DNA of 49,836 bases, taken from assembly GCA_020845475.1 (NCBI GenBank), contig JADLFN010000014.1:1-49836 (forward strand). The letters run 5' to 3'. Below are positions 42,711 through 49,836 of this stretch, one piece after another. Below the pieces are notes generated by a model. The model did no database searches. It saw only the letters and a list, made by a program, of their open reading frames with translations, and was not told the origin of the DNA. The DNA comes from Planctomycetota bacterium. GTDB taxonomy: Bacteria; Planctomycetota; UBA8742; UBA2392. Every line of letters begins with the position of its first letter. Position 1 is the stretch's first letter. The translations under genes and the position numbers were made by a program.

Positions 42711-42744
42711 AACCGGGCCCGCAAGGGCCCGGTTGTGTTTAATT
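42711..42744 (+). terminator. Terminator of the coiled-coil gene
   Basis: A perfect ten-base stem AACCGGGCCC (42711-42720) / GGGCCCGGTT (42725-42734), loop GCAA, then GTGTTTAATT. It resembles the CAACCGGCCCG stems at 31898 and 32800. Confidence 0.75.
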
Positions 42745-43275
42745 CCTGCGGCAGTGGAAGTCGCGCACCTTCGTGAAGAACGCGTGGTAGCGTGCATCCT
42801 TGTAATCCGGAAACGTGTACTCGTGGCCCTGCCATTTATTGTCGCGATAGTTCAGAGTGGTCTCGGCGTAGATGCCGTCGCGCAGATAAATGCGGTGCGC
42901 AAAATCTTTCGTCGTCGCCAGCACCAGCTTGGCGCCCGTGATGTAGCCGGGATCAAGGTTGAGCGCGCGGTTCACGCCCAGTTGTTCGCCATAGGCGGCA
43001 GTTAGCCGCGCTTCGAGGGAGTTCGTGGCCAGCTTCCAGGTGGGCAGATCGCCCGGGTCTGAGGGGCCCTCAAACGCGATAAAGCGTCGCTTCAGCGGCC
43101 CGCCCATTTCCTCGAAGTAGTACTGGGTCATGTCGAAGGGAAACTCTTCGCTCTCGAGCACGACATCACCCATGAGCTTTTCCAGCTCCCACCACGCGTT
43201 CTCCAGCACAACGCCATCTTTGTAGATCACGCCGCAAATCGGCGTCACGAACTTGGCTGATTTGATCTCGCCCAT
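42739..43275 (-). CDS. DUF4416 family protein
   Basis: 178 residues, the normal length of DUF4416 (PF14385), a cytoplasmic family of unknown function. The signature parts are SAKFVTPICGVIYKD, FPFDMTQYYFEEMGGPLKRR, RALNLDPGYITGAKLVLATT and RIYLRDGIYAETTLNYRD. I chose ATG 43275; the frame is open further upstream but there it is antisense to nothing plausible and overlaps another gene. TACAAT lies exactly six bases before the ATG and no ribosome site is present. Confidence 0.88.
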   Translation of the reverse strand: MGEIKSAKFVTPICGVIYKDGVVLENAWWELEKLMGDVVLESEEFPFDMTQYYFEEMGGPLKRRFIAFEGPSDPGDLPTWKLATNSLEARLTAAYGEQLGVNRALNLDPGYITGAKLVLATTKDFAHRIYLRDGIYAETTLNYRDNKWQGHEYTFPDYKDARYHAFFTKVRDFHCRRN

Positions 43276-43281
43276 GCGCGA

Positions 43282-43287
43282 ATTGTA
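43282..43287 (-). promoter_or_regulatory. -10-like hexamer of a leaderless promoter
   Basis: TACAAT (minus strand, 5 of 6 to TATAAT) lies exactly six bases before ATG 43275. Confidence 0.45.
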
Positions 43288-43293
43288 GCGCCG

Positions 43294-43318
43294 GGCGCAA
43301 AGTTCACCACTTTGCACC
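43294..43318 (-). terminator. Hairpin after the DUF3106-like gene
   Basis: GGCGCAAAGT (43294-43303) / ACTTTGCACC (43309-43318), one wobble pair, loop of five. There is no U-tract, so it may be a rho-independent stop of weak kind or an operator for the next gene. Confidence 0.4.
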
Positions 43319-43327
43319 TGTGCCGGG

Positions 43328-44242
43328 TTACTTGCGCTCTTCGCGGCTGCGGCCGCGGTCGGGAGCCATGGCCGGGCGGCGGTCAAATTCCTTGCCGTCG
43401 GGCTTGCGCGGAGTGCGGCTATCCTTGAGCGCCTTGCCGAACTGGCGGAAGGCGGGGTTGCCGCGCTCGAGGCCCTCACGAGCGACGGCCTCGCGCACTT
43501 TTTCACGCAGGGCTTCGCGCCTTTCGGCGGGAATTTCGGGGGCGTAGCGCTCGACGAGATCATCGAGCGTGGACACGTCGCGGCGCAAGGCGCCCAATGC
43601 ACGGCGCGCTTCGGCGTCGCCCTTGTCGGCATTGGCCTTGAGGTCGGCGTAGCGCGGGTTGGCTTCCAGCAGGGCGTTGATGCGTTCGTTCTTGGCCGCC
43701 ATGTAGCGTTGGATGCGCTCGGCGGGGCGCAGCTTCTCGAACGCAGCGCGCTGGTCTTCGGGCAGCGTCATGGTGTAGCGCATGATGCGCGACATCAGGA
43801 TGCGCTGGCCCAGCTCGCGGTTGCGCTCATTGGCGGGTTTCTTCAAAGCGGCGGCGAAGAACTCGGGCTCGCGCTTCTCGATCATCTTCAGTTCGTCGCC
43901 CAGCAAGTGCAGGCGCACGCGCGCGAGGTAAGGCAGCTTTTGCAACTTGCCCACCGCCTTCGATTGGTCGTCGTTGAAGGCCAGGCCCGAGCCGCGCAGC
44001 TTCTCGATCAGCTCCTTCTGGCGCTTGGGATCAAGCTGCTTGAAGGCCTTGAGGCGGCGCTTGAGCATCTCCTGCCGCTGGGGCGGCAGCTTGGAGTACC
44101 ACTCGCGCAGCTCGGCGGCCTCTTTCTCCGTCGGCTTCTCAATCGCCGGGCCTTCAGCCAGCGCGGGCGCGACCAGCAGGCACAGCAGCAGCGCGCCTGC
44201 GGCGAATCCCTTCGCAATCGCGATTGTCAGCGCCGTGCGCAT
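43328..44242 (-). CDS. DUF3106-like secreted helical protein
   Basis: 304 residues. A signal peptide (1-29) is followed by helices rich in Lys, Glu and Arg. LREWYSKLPPQRQEMLKRRL and the FKQLDPKRQKELIEKL pattern resemble the DUF3106 repeat of short helices, and LPEDQRAAFEKLRPAERIQR is a second such unit. The C-terminal tail is basic and disordered. Its ATG is one base after the stop of the anti-sigma-like gene, so the two are translated together. A periplasmic sensor or inhibitor role is inference. Confidence 0.7.
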   Translation of the reverse strand: MRTALTIAIAKGFAAGALLLCLLVAPALAEGPAIEKPTEKEAAELREWYSKLPPQRQEMLKRRLKAFKQLDPKRQKELIEKLRGSGLAFNDDQSKAVGKLQKLPYLARVRLHLLGDELKMIEKREPEFFAAALKKPANERNRELGQRILMSRIMRYTMTLPEDQRAAFEKLRPAERIQRYMAAKNERINALLEANPRYADLKANADKGDAEARRALGALRRDVSTLDDLVERYAPEIPAERREALREKVREAVAREGLERGNPAFRQFGKALKDSRTPRKPDGKEFDRRPAMAPDRGRSREERK

Positions 44243-44243
44243 G

Positions 44244-44864
44244 TTAGTCCTTCTGCGGCTCAAGGCCTTCGAGCGTATCCAGGTCGTCAATCAGGCGTGC
44301 GTCTTCGGGATCTTGCAGGTCACCCAGCGGCTGCAGGCGCGCGTCATCCATGGCCTTGAGCAGCTTGAGCTCTTCGGCCTTGAGTTCCTTGGGCTTTTCG
44401 CCCGTTTCTTCCACGGAGAGCAGTGGCAGCACCAAGTCTTCCTCCGCCTCTTCTTCGGGCGTTTCGACCTTGTGCGGATTGCCGCCGATCTTCTCGGGAG
44501 TTTCCGGCTGGTTCCAGGGCGGCAGGTAAATCAGCCCGATCGTCAGCACAATCGCCGCTGCAATCGGCACCGCAATGCGAACCCACCAGGCGCGACCGGC
44601 CGCCAAAGGTTCGCCCTCGAGCTTCTCCTGCTGGAAACGCTGCCAGAAGCGCTTTTCGAGGCCTTCCGGCATTTCGGGGAACTCGTAAAGCTCCAGCAGC
44701 TTGTCGAGCGCTTCTTCAGAGCGCAGCGCCTGCATGATGACGGCATCCTGGCGCGCGGCAGCCATCAGCGCGGCCCCGCGTTCCTCCGAGAGTTCGCCCG
44801 CGGCAAATGCCGCGACGTCGTCAAGGAAGGCCTGGCGCTGCTCGGGTGTGAACGGGTCTGCCAT
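44244..44864 (-). CDS. Anti-sigma-like membrane protein
   Basis: 206 residues. An N-terminal helical part (TPEQRQAFLDDVAAFAAGEL through EEALDKLLELYEFP) looks like an anti-sigma zinc-finger-like or ASD fold without the usual His-Cys-Cys zinc ligands. One membrane helix (about 93-113) and an acidic outer tail (115-206) follow. Such genes usually sit after a sigma factor gene; none is present here, and the upstream side is a divergent protease gene. GGAG precedes ATG 44864. It overlaps no neighbour but is coupled to the DUF3106-like gene. Confidence 0.6.
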   Translation of the reverse strand: MADPFTPEQRQAFLDDVAAFAAGELSEERGAALMAAARQDAVIMQALRSEEALDKLLELYEFPEMPEGLEKRFWQRFQQEKLEGEPLAAGRAWWVRIAVPIAAAIVLTIGLIYLPPWNQPETPEKIGGNPHKVETPEEEAEEDLVLPLLSVEETGEKPKELKAEELKLLKAMDDARLQPLGDLQDPEDARLIDDLDTLEGLEPQKD

Positions 44865-44929
44865 AATTCTCCGCCTTATGCGTGCGACAAACGGTTAAAC
44901 ACAGGGGGTAGCGCCAGGTTGCGGAAAAA

Positions 44930-47320
44930 ATGGCCCAGGAAGAGCCCGAAAATCGCACGTGGATGGCCGTGGTACTCCTGCTCTTGCTGGTGCTGGCGGG
45001 CGCGGCCGGCTTTTGGCTGGTTTTCAACGCGCCTCGCGCCCCCGCTGGCAACCGCGCCGAAGCCGCGCGCGAAAGCGCCAACCGGGCCCCCCGTGTCAAA
45101 ACCGGCTCAAGCCCTGAGGTCAACAAGGCCGCGCCGGATGACAAGCCCGTTGAAACGCCCACGCCCGGCACGAAGTTCGAGCTGCCGCCGCTCACGCCCT
45201 TTCGCAAGCTCGTGCTCGAAGCCGATACCGTAGAGGCGCTTTACGCCAGCAAGGGCGCGCAAACGCCGCCCACGCTTTTGGCGCACATCACCGATACGCT
45301 TGAAGCTATCCACTCCGATTTCGCCGCCTACGCCGCCAAGCGCGAAAAGGGTGACCTCAGCGCCGACGACTGGGCCGGCCTCTACGACGAAGCCCAGCGC
45401 GCCTTCTTTGACCCCGAAACCGACACGCTCAGCTTCAACCGGCTTGAAGCGCCGCGCGTCAACCTCTGGTTGCGCGACGCCGCCAAGCTTCCGCTGGGCG
45501 AAACGGTATCGCCGGAGAACGCACAAGTGCCCTGGGCGCGCCGCCCCCACGAGGGCGTCAACCTCGAATCCGTCACCGCCTGGCTGGAGGCCATCGAAGC
45601 TGAGTACGGCGCCACCGAATTCGGCAAGTTGCTGCCGCTGGATATCGTCATCTTCGCCGATCAGTCGCGCTACCTTGAATACGCGCGCAAACGACTCGGC
45701 CTCAACCCGCCCGTATGGTCGGCGGGCTTTTACACCAGCGGCTGGGACGTGATCTGCGCGCCCGTTTTGGCCAACACCGCGCTCTCTGAAGTCCTTCGCC
45801 ATGAGATGTTCCACGCCGTCCAAGCGCGGCTTGCGCCCCGCTCGCTGCTCATTCCCTGGTTTGCCGAGGGCACGGCCGAATGGCTCGACAAAGCACCGCC
45901 CAAGGGCAGCACGCTCGCTACAAACGAGGTGTTCGCCCGCGCTGCGCGCTCTTATCTGCGCTATCTCGTCGAGCAGGGCTACAAGCTCAAGCTGGAGGAA
46001 TATCTCACGCTTGACCTCGCGGCCTTCTACGCCGAGCCCGAGCTGAACTACCTGATCGCCTATTGCTTCATTGACTTCCTGCGCTCGCAGCCCGATCTCA
46101 AGCCGCGCTACTTTGAGTTCTGGGAGCTGTTGAAAAAGAACGTCGCGCCCAAGGATGCTTTTTACGCCTCGCTCGGGCAGATCGACGTGGCCGAGCTGCA
46201 GCGCCGCTTTCTCGCCTGGCTGGGCGAGGTGCCCGCCGAATCGCGCCCCGTGAAGTTCGTGCACGACGCGCCCGGCGATGTCAAAGACATCCGCTGGCCA
46301 AGCTCGCTCGATGGCGTTCCCGCCGCGGGCAAAGAGGGCGAAATCGGCAGCGGCTGGTATCAGGCGATTGGCAAGCTTTCGCGCGCGGGCTTTGCCGGCG
46401 CTTCTGCGCCCGCATTCATCAAGGGCAACTACGACATGATCGTCGTCGCCTGCGACAACAGCGAAAGCATGGGCAAGCCGCTTGATGAAGCCAGTTTCGA
46501 CTACGACGCGTTCCGGCGCTGGCTCTACAGCGTGCGCATGGCGGGCAGCATCAAACTCACGCGCAAGGTGGAAGGCAGCGACCGCGACGAAGAAGTGCCG
46601 CCGCCAATTCTCATATCGCTGGTTGAGGCCGTGATTACCAATCGCGTTGATGAATTCACGCAGGCCACGGGCATTTCCGTGGGCGACGAGCTGCAAACCC
46701 AGATTCGCACCGGCTACGACGAGTTCTATCTCACGACAGATAAGATGAAGGCCGAGCCGCGCCGCCAGTTGTGCCTTTACACGGCCGAAAGCGTGGCCTG
46801 GTACTGGGGCGTGCGCCAGGACCGCGCCAACGTGCTCATGATCGATTTCAACACGGACACGAAACTAGAGCGCGAAAACAACGCCTGGGGCGGCAGCGGC
46901 ATCAAGAGTTCCTCAAGCCCTCTCGTGAGGCTGTTTGCCAAAACCGCGCCGCACATTTCGCCCTTGGGCTCCGACGGCGCGGACACCGACTGGTGGCGCG
47001 GCTTGAGCGCCGTCACCGAAAACAGCAGCGACGTCAGCGGCAAGCGCGCGGCTATATTATTCTTCACGGACGGCCCCTGCAGCGCCGGCGAGTTCGGCCA
47101 CCAGGAAAGCGGAAGAGATGAAGCGCGCTACCTGGCGGACATGACCAGGCTGGCAGAAAGATTCGGCGAATCCTGGAAGAACGCCGGCCTCGACATGGGC
47201 GAAGCCAGCACACTGCAAATCTTCGCCCTGCCCCACGCCGAAAACCAGGGCCTCAACGAGCTATTGAAATCAGTCCCCCAAGCCCGCCTCGACGAATGGG
47301 CGACGCGCTTCAAGAAGTAA
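44930..47320 (+). CDS. Membrane-anchored metallopeptidase fused to a vWA-like domain
   Basis: 796 residues. One membrane helix (11-31), a Pro-rich linker (32-90), then a DUF1570/peptidase MA-like domain with the zinc motif HEMFH (H291, E292, H295) and WFAEGTAEWL (E313 or E317 as third ligand). The C-terminal part (about 500-795) is vWA-like: DNSES (D509, S511, S513) fits the metal-ion site DxSxS, with FFTDGPCSAG later. An HExxH peptidase joined to a vWA domain would act outside the inner membrane; both parts keep their key residues. The start has only a weak GGA site. The combination is unusual. Confidence 0.75.
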   Translation: MAQEEPENRTWMAVVLLLLLVLAGAAGFWLVFNAPRAPAGNRAEAARESANRAPRVKTGSSPEVNKAAPDDKPVETPTPGTKFELPPLTPFRKLVLEADTVEALYASKGAQTPPTLLAHITDTLEAIHSDFAAYAAKREKGDLSADDWAGLYDEAQRAFFDPETDTLSFNRLEAPRVNLWLRDAAKLPLGETVSPENAQVPWARRPHEGVNLESVTAWLEAIEAEYGATEFGKLLPLDIVIFADQSRYLEYARKRLGLNPPVWSAGFYTSGWDVICAPVLANTALSEVLRHEMFHAVQARLAPRSLLIPWFAEGTAEWLDKAPPKGSTLATNEVFARAARSYLRYLVEQGYKLKLEEYLTLDLAAFYAEPELNYLIAYCFIDFLRSQPDLKPRYFEFWELLKKNVAPKDAFYASLGQIDVAELQRRFLAWLGEVPAESRPVKFVHDAPGDVKDIRWPSSLDGVPAAGKEGEIGSGWYQAIGKLSRAGFAGASAPAFIKGNYDMIVVACDNSESMGKPLDEASFDYDAFRRWLYSVRMAGSIKLTRKVEGSDRDEEVPPPILISLVEAVITNRVDEFTQATGISVGDELQTQIRTGYDEFYLTTDKMKAEPRRQLCLYTAESVAWYWGVRQDRANVLMIDFNTDTKLERENNAWGGSGIKSSSSPLVRLFAKTAPHISPLGSDGADTDWWRGLSAVTENSSDVSGKRAAILFFTDGPCSAGEFGHQESGRDEARYLADMTRLAERFGESWKNAGLDMGEASTLQIFALPHAENQGLNELLKSVPQARLDEWATRFKK

Positions 47321-47375
47321 TGCATGACCCAAAGCAAGTCGCTCTGGCGCCATAAGCAGGAATCGCCCGGAGACC

Positions 47376-47404
47376 CTGACCCAACGCCCGCAATGAGGTA
47401 GAAT
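47376..47404 (+). promoter_or_regulatory. Promoter of the RHS-tip gene, probably leaderless
   Basis: CTGACC (47376-47381), 17 bases, then TAGAAT (47399-47404, 5 of 6 to TATAAT). The -10 ends six bases before ATG 47411, placing the expected transcript start on the start codon. Confidence 0.45.
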
Positions 47405-47410
47405 CTGCGC

Positions 47411-48427
47411 ATGGTCATGGCGCCCAATGGGGCTCAAGGAAAGGTCGCGCGCCCGCGTTTAAAGGCCGTGCGCACGTGCAATGCGTGTGCCACTGCCTCA
47501 AGATCGGCCCCCAAGACGCCTCGCAGAACAACAGCCCCCTCTGAGCAGTACATAATGGGCCAATACTACGCCTGGAACCGCACCTACGACATCAACACCG
47601 GACGGTGGACCACGCCGGACCCGGTGGCGACGCCTTGGACTAATCTTCAGGAGTATGTTGGGAACAATTCCACACAAAGGCATGATTCAAGGGGATTGGA
47701 TGACGCAGACGATCTTGATGGCAAGTCAGCGCAAGAAGTAAAGGATGCGCTGCGAGACGCGGCTGAGTCTGACAAGACTTTGTTTCCCGAGCTTGCGAAA
47801 GCACTCAACCGCTGGCTTGACGGGACCGGTTCAGACCGCGATCTGGAATGGGACTGGATTATGCACAACAAAGCCGCATCCAATGCCCAGGAGGAAATAC
47901 AAGATGAGCTAAAGGAGAAGGCAGAGGCGCTAGGGAATAGTCTTTCCTGCAATACGTCAGGCACCAAATCAGGGTCGGGAAAGAAGTCCGTTAATGCCAA
48001 GCCAGACATCACGGGCTTCGGCTTGGCTTGGATTTTTGCACCCGTGACCGGCCCAATTACTCCAGCCATTCAGGCCTATCTACTTGCCTCGTATCGCCAT
48101 CAATTCGAGGTGTTTTTGGTGCTGGGTCGATTCAATATCGACTATGAATATACTATCAAAGCCGAGAAGAAGTGCTGGACGGATACCTACCTCTGGTGCA
48201 TCGATATAGACAAATGCGAGATTTCGTACACTATCGACGTCAAGTACTCCATTAAGGACAAATACGACTACAATCCCGGGGATCGCTTCAAAGACCCATT
48301 TGGCGGCTGGCTTAGAGACTGGAAAGCAGACAACATGAACAAGGCAAAGGACGTAGGAGCAAAGGACTATTATACTAAGTCCTCTCACAGCGAAACCATC
48401 AGCGGAGAAACATCTTGCGACGACTAG
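47411..48427 (+). CDS. Orphan RHS-repeat tip with variable C-terminal domain
   Basis: 338 residues. YYAWNRTYDINTGRWTTPDP and NLQEYVGNNSTQRHDSRGL (residues about 52-95) form the RHS-associated core that in full-length proteins ends the toxin cage. Upstream YD repeats are missing, so this is an orphan or truncated tip. The C-terminal 240 residues are unlike anything I know, cysteine-bearing and with a hydrophobic patch (FGLAWIFAPVTGPITP). In RHS systems this region is a toxin. ATG 47411 is preceded by a TAGAAT box; an in-frame ATG at 47555 is an alternative. Base composition is lower in GC than the surroundings, suggesting transfer. Confidence 0.65.
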   Translation: MVMAPNGAQGKVARPRLKAVRTCNACATASRSAPKTPRRTTAPSEQYIMGQYYAWNRTYDINTGRWTTPDPVATPWTNLQEYVGNNSTQRHDSRGLDDADDLDGKSAQEVKDALRDAAESDKTLFPELAKALNRWLDGTGSDRDLEWDWIMHNKAASNAQEEIQDELKEKAEALGNSLSCNTSGTKSGSGKKSVNAKPDITGFGLAWIFAPVTGPITPAIQAYLLASYRHQFEVFLVLGRFNIDYEYTIKAEKKCWTDTYLWCIDIDKCEISYTIDVKYSIKDKYDYNPGDRFKDPFGGWLRDWKADNMNKAKDVGAKDYYTKSSHSETISGETSCDD

Positions 48428-49029
48428 CTTTGCTTGGCTTGACGGCTGTGTTTTTGATTGCAACGACCAGTGCATGTACTCGTATGTCAGCTTCCCCAGA
48501 GCCGGACTTTGATGTTCGGTCGGACCTGGACGCCCAAAACATACCGCGTGGCGCTAGCGTCCTCTATGTATCCGGTGTTACGCGTGAGGGATTTAGGCAT
48601 ATTAGTTCTTTACGTCGCATCCGAAGTATCGAGGTACTTGATCTGTCGCTGGATGATTATTCTCTTGCTGAGTTGAGCAAAATGCCTGCACTTGAATATC
48701 TGGAATGCCATGACGCGTCGGCATTGACCGTGCGAGGAGTTGAGTATTTCGCCAATGGATTCGTTGGTTTACGTTCACTCTCTATTAGTAAATGCTCGGT
48801 AATCTCATATGCGACGTTGATACGAATAGCTCAGTGTGGGAGCCTCAGGGAACTCACCCTTGATGGGTGCGACGAAGTGACCAGAGATGGAATATTGGCG
48901 TATGCAAGGTACTCAAGATGTGCTCGCTGCATTGTTCATGACTGCAAGAAAGTGCGTCCCAAGATCAGCTTTGAAGAGGTGGTTGTGACCAGAACCGATG
49001 GTACACGAGTAGTTGTCGAGATTAGATGA
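48415..49029 (+). CDS. Leucine-rich-repeat lipoprotein, candidate immunity protein
   Basis: 204 residues. It starts with TTG 48415, supported by GGAG seven bases upstream, and overlaps the RHS gene by 13 bases. The signal peptide ends in a lipobox TSAC (cysteine near residue 21). The body is leucine-rich repeats: RSIEVLDLSLDDYSLAELSK, MPALEYLECHDASALTVRGV and SLRELTLDGCDEVTRDGILA. It should sit on the periplasmic side of a membrane. Position after an RHS tip suggests an immunity protein, but LRR folds also act in binding generally. It shares the lower GC content of the RHS gene. Confidence 0.65.
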   Translation: MRRLALLGLTAVFLIATTSACTRMSASPEPDFDVRSDLDAQNIPRGASVLYVSGVTREGFRHISSLRRIRSIEVLDLSLDDYSLAELSKMPALEYLECHDASALTVRGVEYFANGFVGLRSLSISKCSVISYATLIRIAQCGSLRELTLDGCDEVTRDGILAYARYSRCARCIVHDCKKVRPKISFEEVVVTRTDGTRVVVEIR

Positions 49030-49166
49030 CTGGTGAATTTGGATCTTCGCGCATTCAGCGTCTCTGGCGATCGCACGGAAATTGTCGCGGCCAGCGACCC
49101 CTACGTCATCTCCAAACTCCAAACTCCCCCAAACTCCCTGGGTGAATGGAGGCTCTGTGAGCGCGA

Positions 49167-49595
49167 TTGGGGGCGATTGATGAAAACGGCTGGCGCGTGT
49201 TCCAGAACGGCTACCTCGCGTTTGGCGAGTGCCTGCAAAGCCGCGTGCTTTATGACGGCGCGATCAGCCGCTTGAGCGAGATTTTCTTCGATGAGATTGC
49301 GGGCGTCACCACCATCTCGCTCGCCAACAACGATCTAACCACTGACCAACTCAACGGCGCCCTGTTGTTCCTTGCGCGGCCCGGCTACAATGGCGACCGT
49401 CACATGGAGGCGGTGGTCGTGGACACGACGGCAAGCACTATCGTGATCGCGGACGCCTCAGGCGCGCTCGCCGAGGCGTTGGCCTCCGACGGCAGGCCGA
49501 TTGCCGATTTCGTGGTGTTTGCTTTCAACGACAGCAAGCAGGCCAACGCGCCCACGTACCAGACGCACGGTACCTGGACGTCAGCGCCAAGTTAG
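49167..49595 (+). CDS. Hypothetical protein, 5' end probably frameshifted
   Basis: 142 residues, starting at TTG 49167 for lack of anything better. It has alternating strands and helices (VTTISLANNDLTTDQLNGAL, EAVVVDTTASTIVIADASGA), but no family that I know. GC-rich third positions support coding. Just upstream the other frame reads VNGGSVSAIG and stops; removing one G from the run GGGGG at 49168-49173 would join it to AIDENGWRVF. The real start therefore lies upstream, near 49142 or earlier. Positions 49596-49836 hold no gene that I can see. Confidence 0.5.
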   Translation: MGAIDENGWRVFQNGYLAFGECLQSRVLYDGAISRLSEIFFDEIAGVTTISLANNDLTTDQLNGALLFLARPGYNGDRHMEAVVVDTTASTIVIADASGALAEALASDGRPIADFVVFAFNDSKQANAPTYQTHGTWTSAPS

Positions 49596-49716
49596 TGTCC
49601 GTCCGGTCGTGCACGTATTGACGAGTTGAACGGGAGATGTTTGCGCGCGGTGGGGCTACAGCTCGTGCGTCGTAGGTGCAGAACGCGGTTATCGGTCGGG
49701 CGGGGTGAGGAAACCT

Positions 49717-49741
49717 AAAAAGGGGTCAGGCTACTTTATTT
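49717..49741. repeat. REP-like half-site, GGGGTCAGGC family
   Basis: A single AAAAAGGGGTCAGGCTAC unit with the same core as 17-60 and 30356-30402; its partner may lie beyond the window. Confidence 0.55.
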
Positions 49742-49836
49742 GGGCTGGTTTTGGCCACTTTGGATGACGGCTTGATGTTATCGGTTCTGCTTTCTTGCTT
49801 CTAGCGGCGTTTGGCGGGCTCTCTTGGGTTGGTTTC

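Noticed and set aside
45107..46696. 529-codon open frame on the minus strand
   Set aside because: Antisense to the metallopeptidase-vWA gene; no domain and an unlikely composition.

Overview
The window is a GC-rich stretch of a Gram-negative bacterial chromosome with about 44 protein genes, no rRNA or tRNA that I could see, no CRISPR array and no intact transposase. An LPS Kdo transferase (waaA), several lipoproteins with lipoboxes and a PBP4-type carboxypeptidase point to a two-membrane cell. DUF2330, a DUF1570-like metallopeptidase, a DUF4416 protein, HEAT/vWA proteins, orphan anti-sigma-like membrane proteins and an RHS tip together suggest Planctomycetota or a similar large-genome lineage such as Myxococcota. 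That placement is inference from gene content; no rRNA is present to settle it.

Layout. 1-4.5 kb: repeats, a small helical protein, an XRE-cupin regulator divergent from a lipoprotein esterase, then dacB. 4.5-8 kb: a DUF2330/HEAT membrane protein and an upstream secreted protein whose reading frame is cut by an in-frame TGA. 8-12.7 kb: two tandem DUF1801 proteins, a Tim44-like/zinc-ribbon membrane protein paired with a TPM-domain protein, folD and a small monooxygenase-like protein. 12.7-19.3 kb: uvrD/pcrA helicase, a TPR protein, a DEDDh exonuclease, an MgtC/DUF4010 membrane protein and a GNAT acetyltransferase. 19.3-26.4 kb: a 58-residue zinc-ribbon protein, a FlgM-like protein, an S41 protease, waaA, queG and a solitary nuoH. 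26.4-30.9 kb: twin anti-sigma-like membrane proteins sharing a D(F/Y)DSISRPTSNQ motif, a solitary E1-alpha subunit and a zinc-ribbon protein. 31-33.6 kb: a three-gene paralogous secreted/lipoprotein family, one member frameshifted. 33.8-41 kb: nucleoside transporter and cytidine deaminase (nucleoside salvage), a HEAT-vWA protein, an SNase-like protein and an IPT/TIG surface protein with a C-terminal sorting tail. 41-47.3 kb: a SnoaL-like protein, a coiled-coil membrane protein, DUF4416, a DUF3106-like/anti-sigma pair and a metallopeptidase-vWA fusion. 47.4-49.6 kb: an AT-richer accessory patch with an orphan RHS tip overlapping a leucine-rich-repeat lipoprotein, a plausible toxin-immunity pair.

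Two window-wide patterns stand out. First, many intergenic regions hold palindromic repeats of at least ten unrelated sequence families, some running into the ends of genes and one set inserted in the uvrD linker. Second, about ten genes lack a Shine-Dalgarno sequence but carry a TATAAT-like hexamer six bases (seven in one case) before the start codon, exactly where leaderless transcription would put it; the remaining genes mostly have clear GGAG-type ribosome binding sites.
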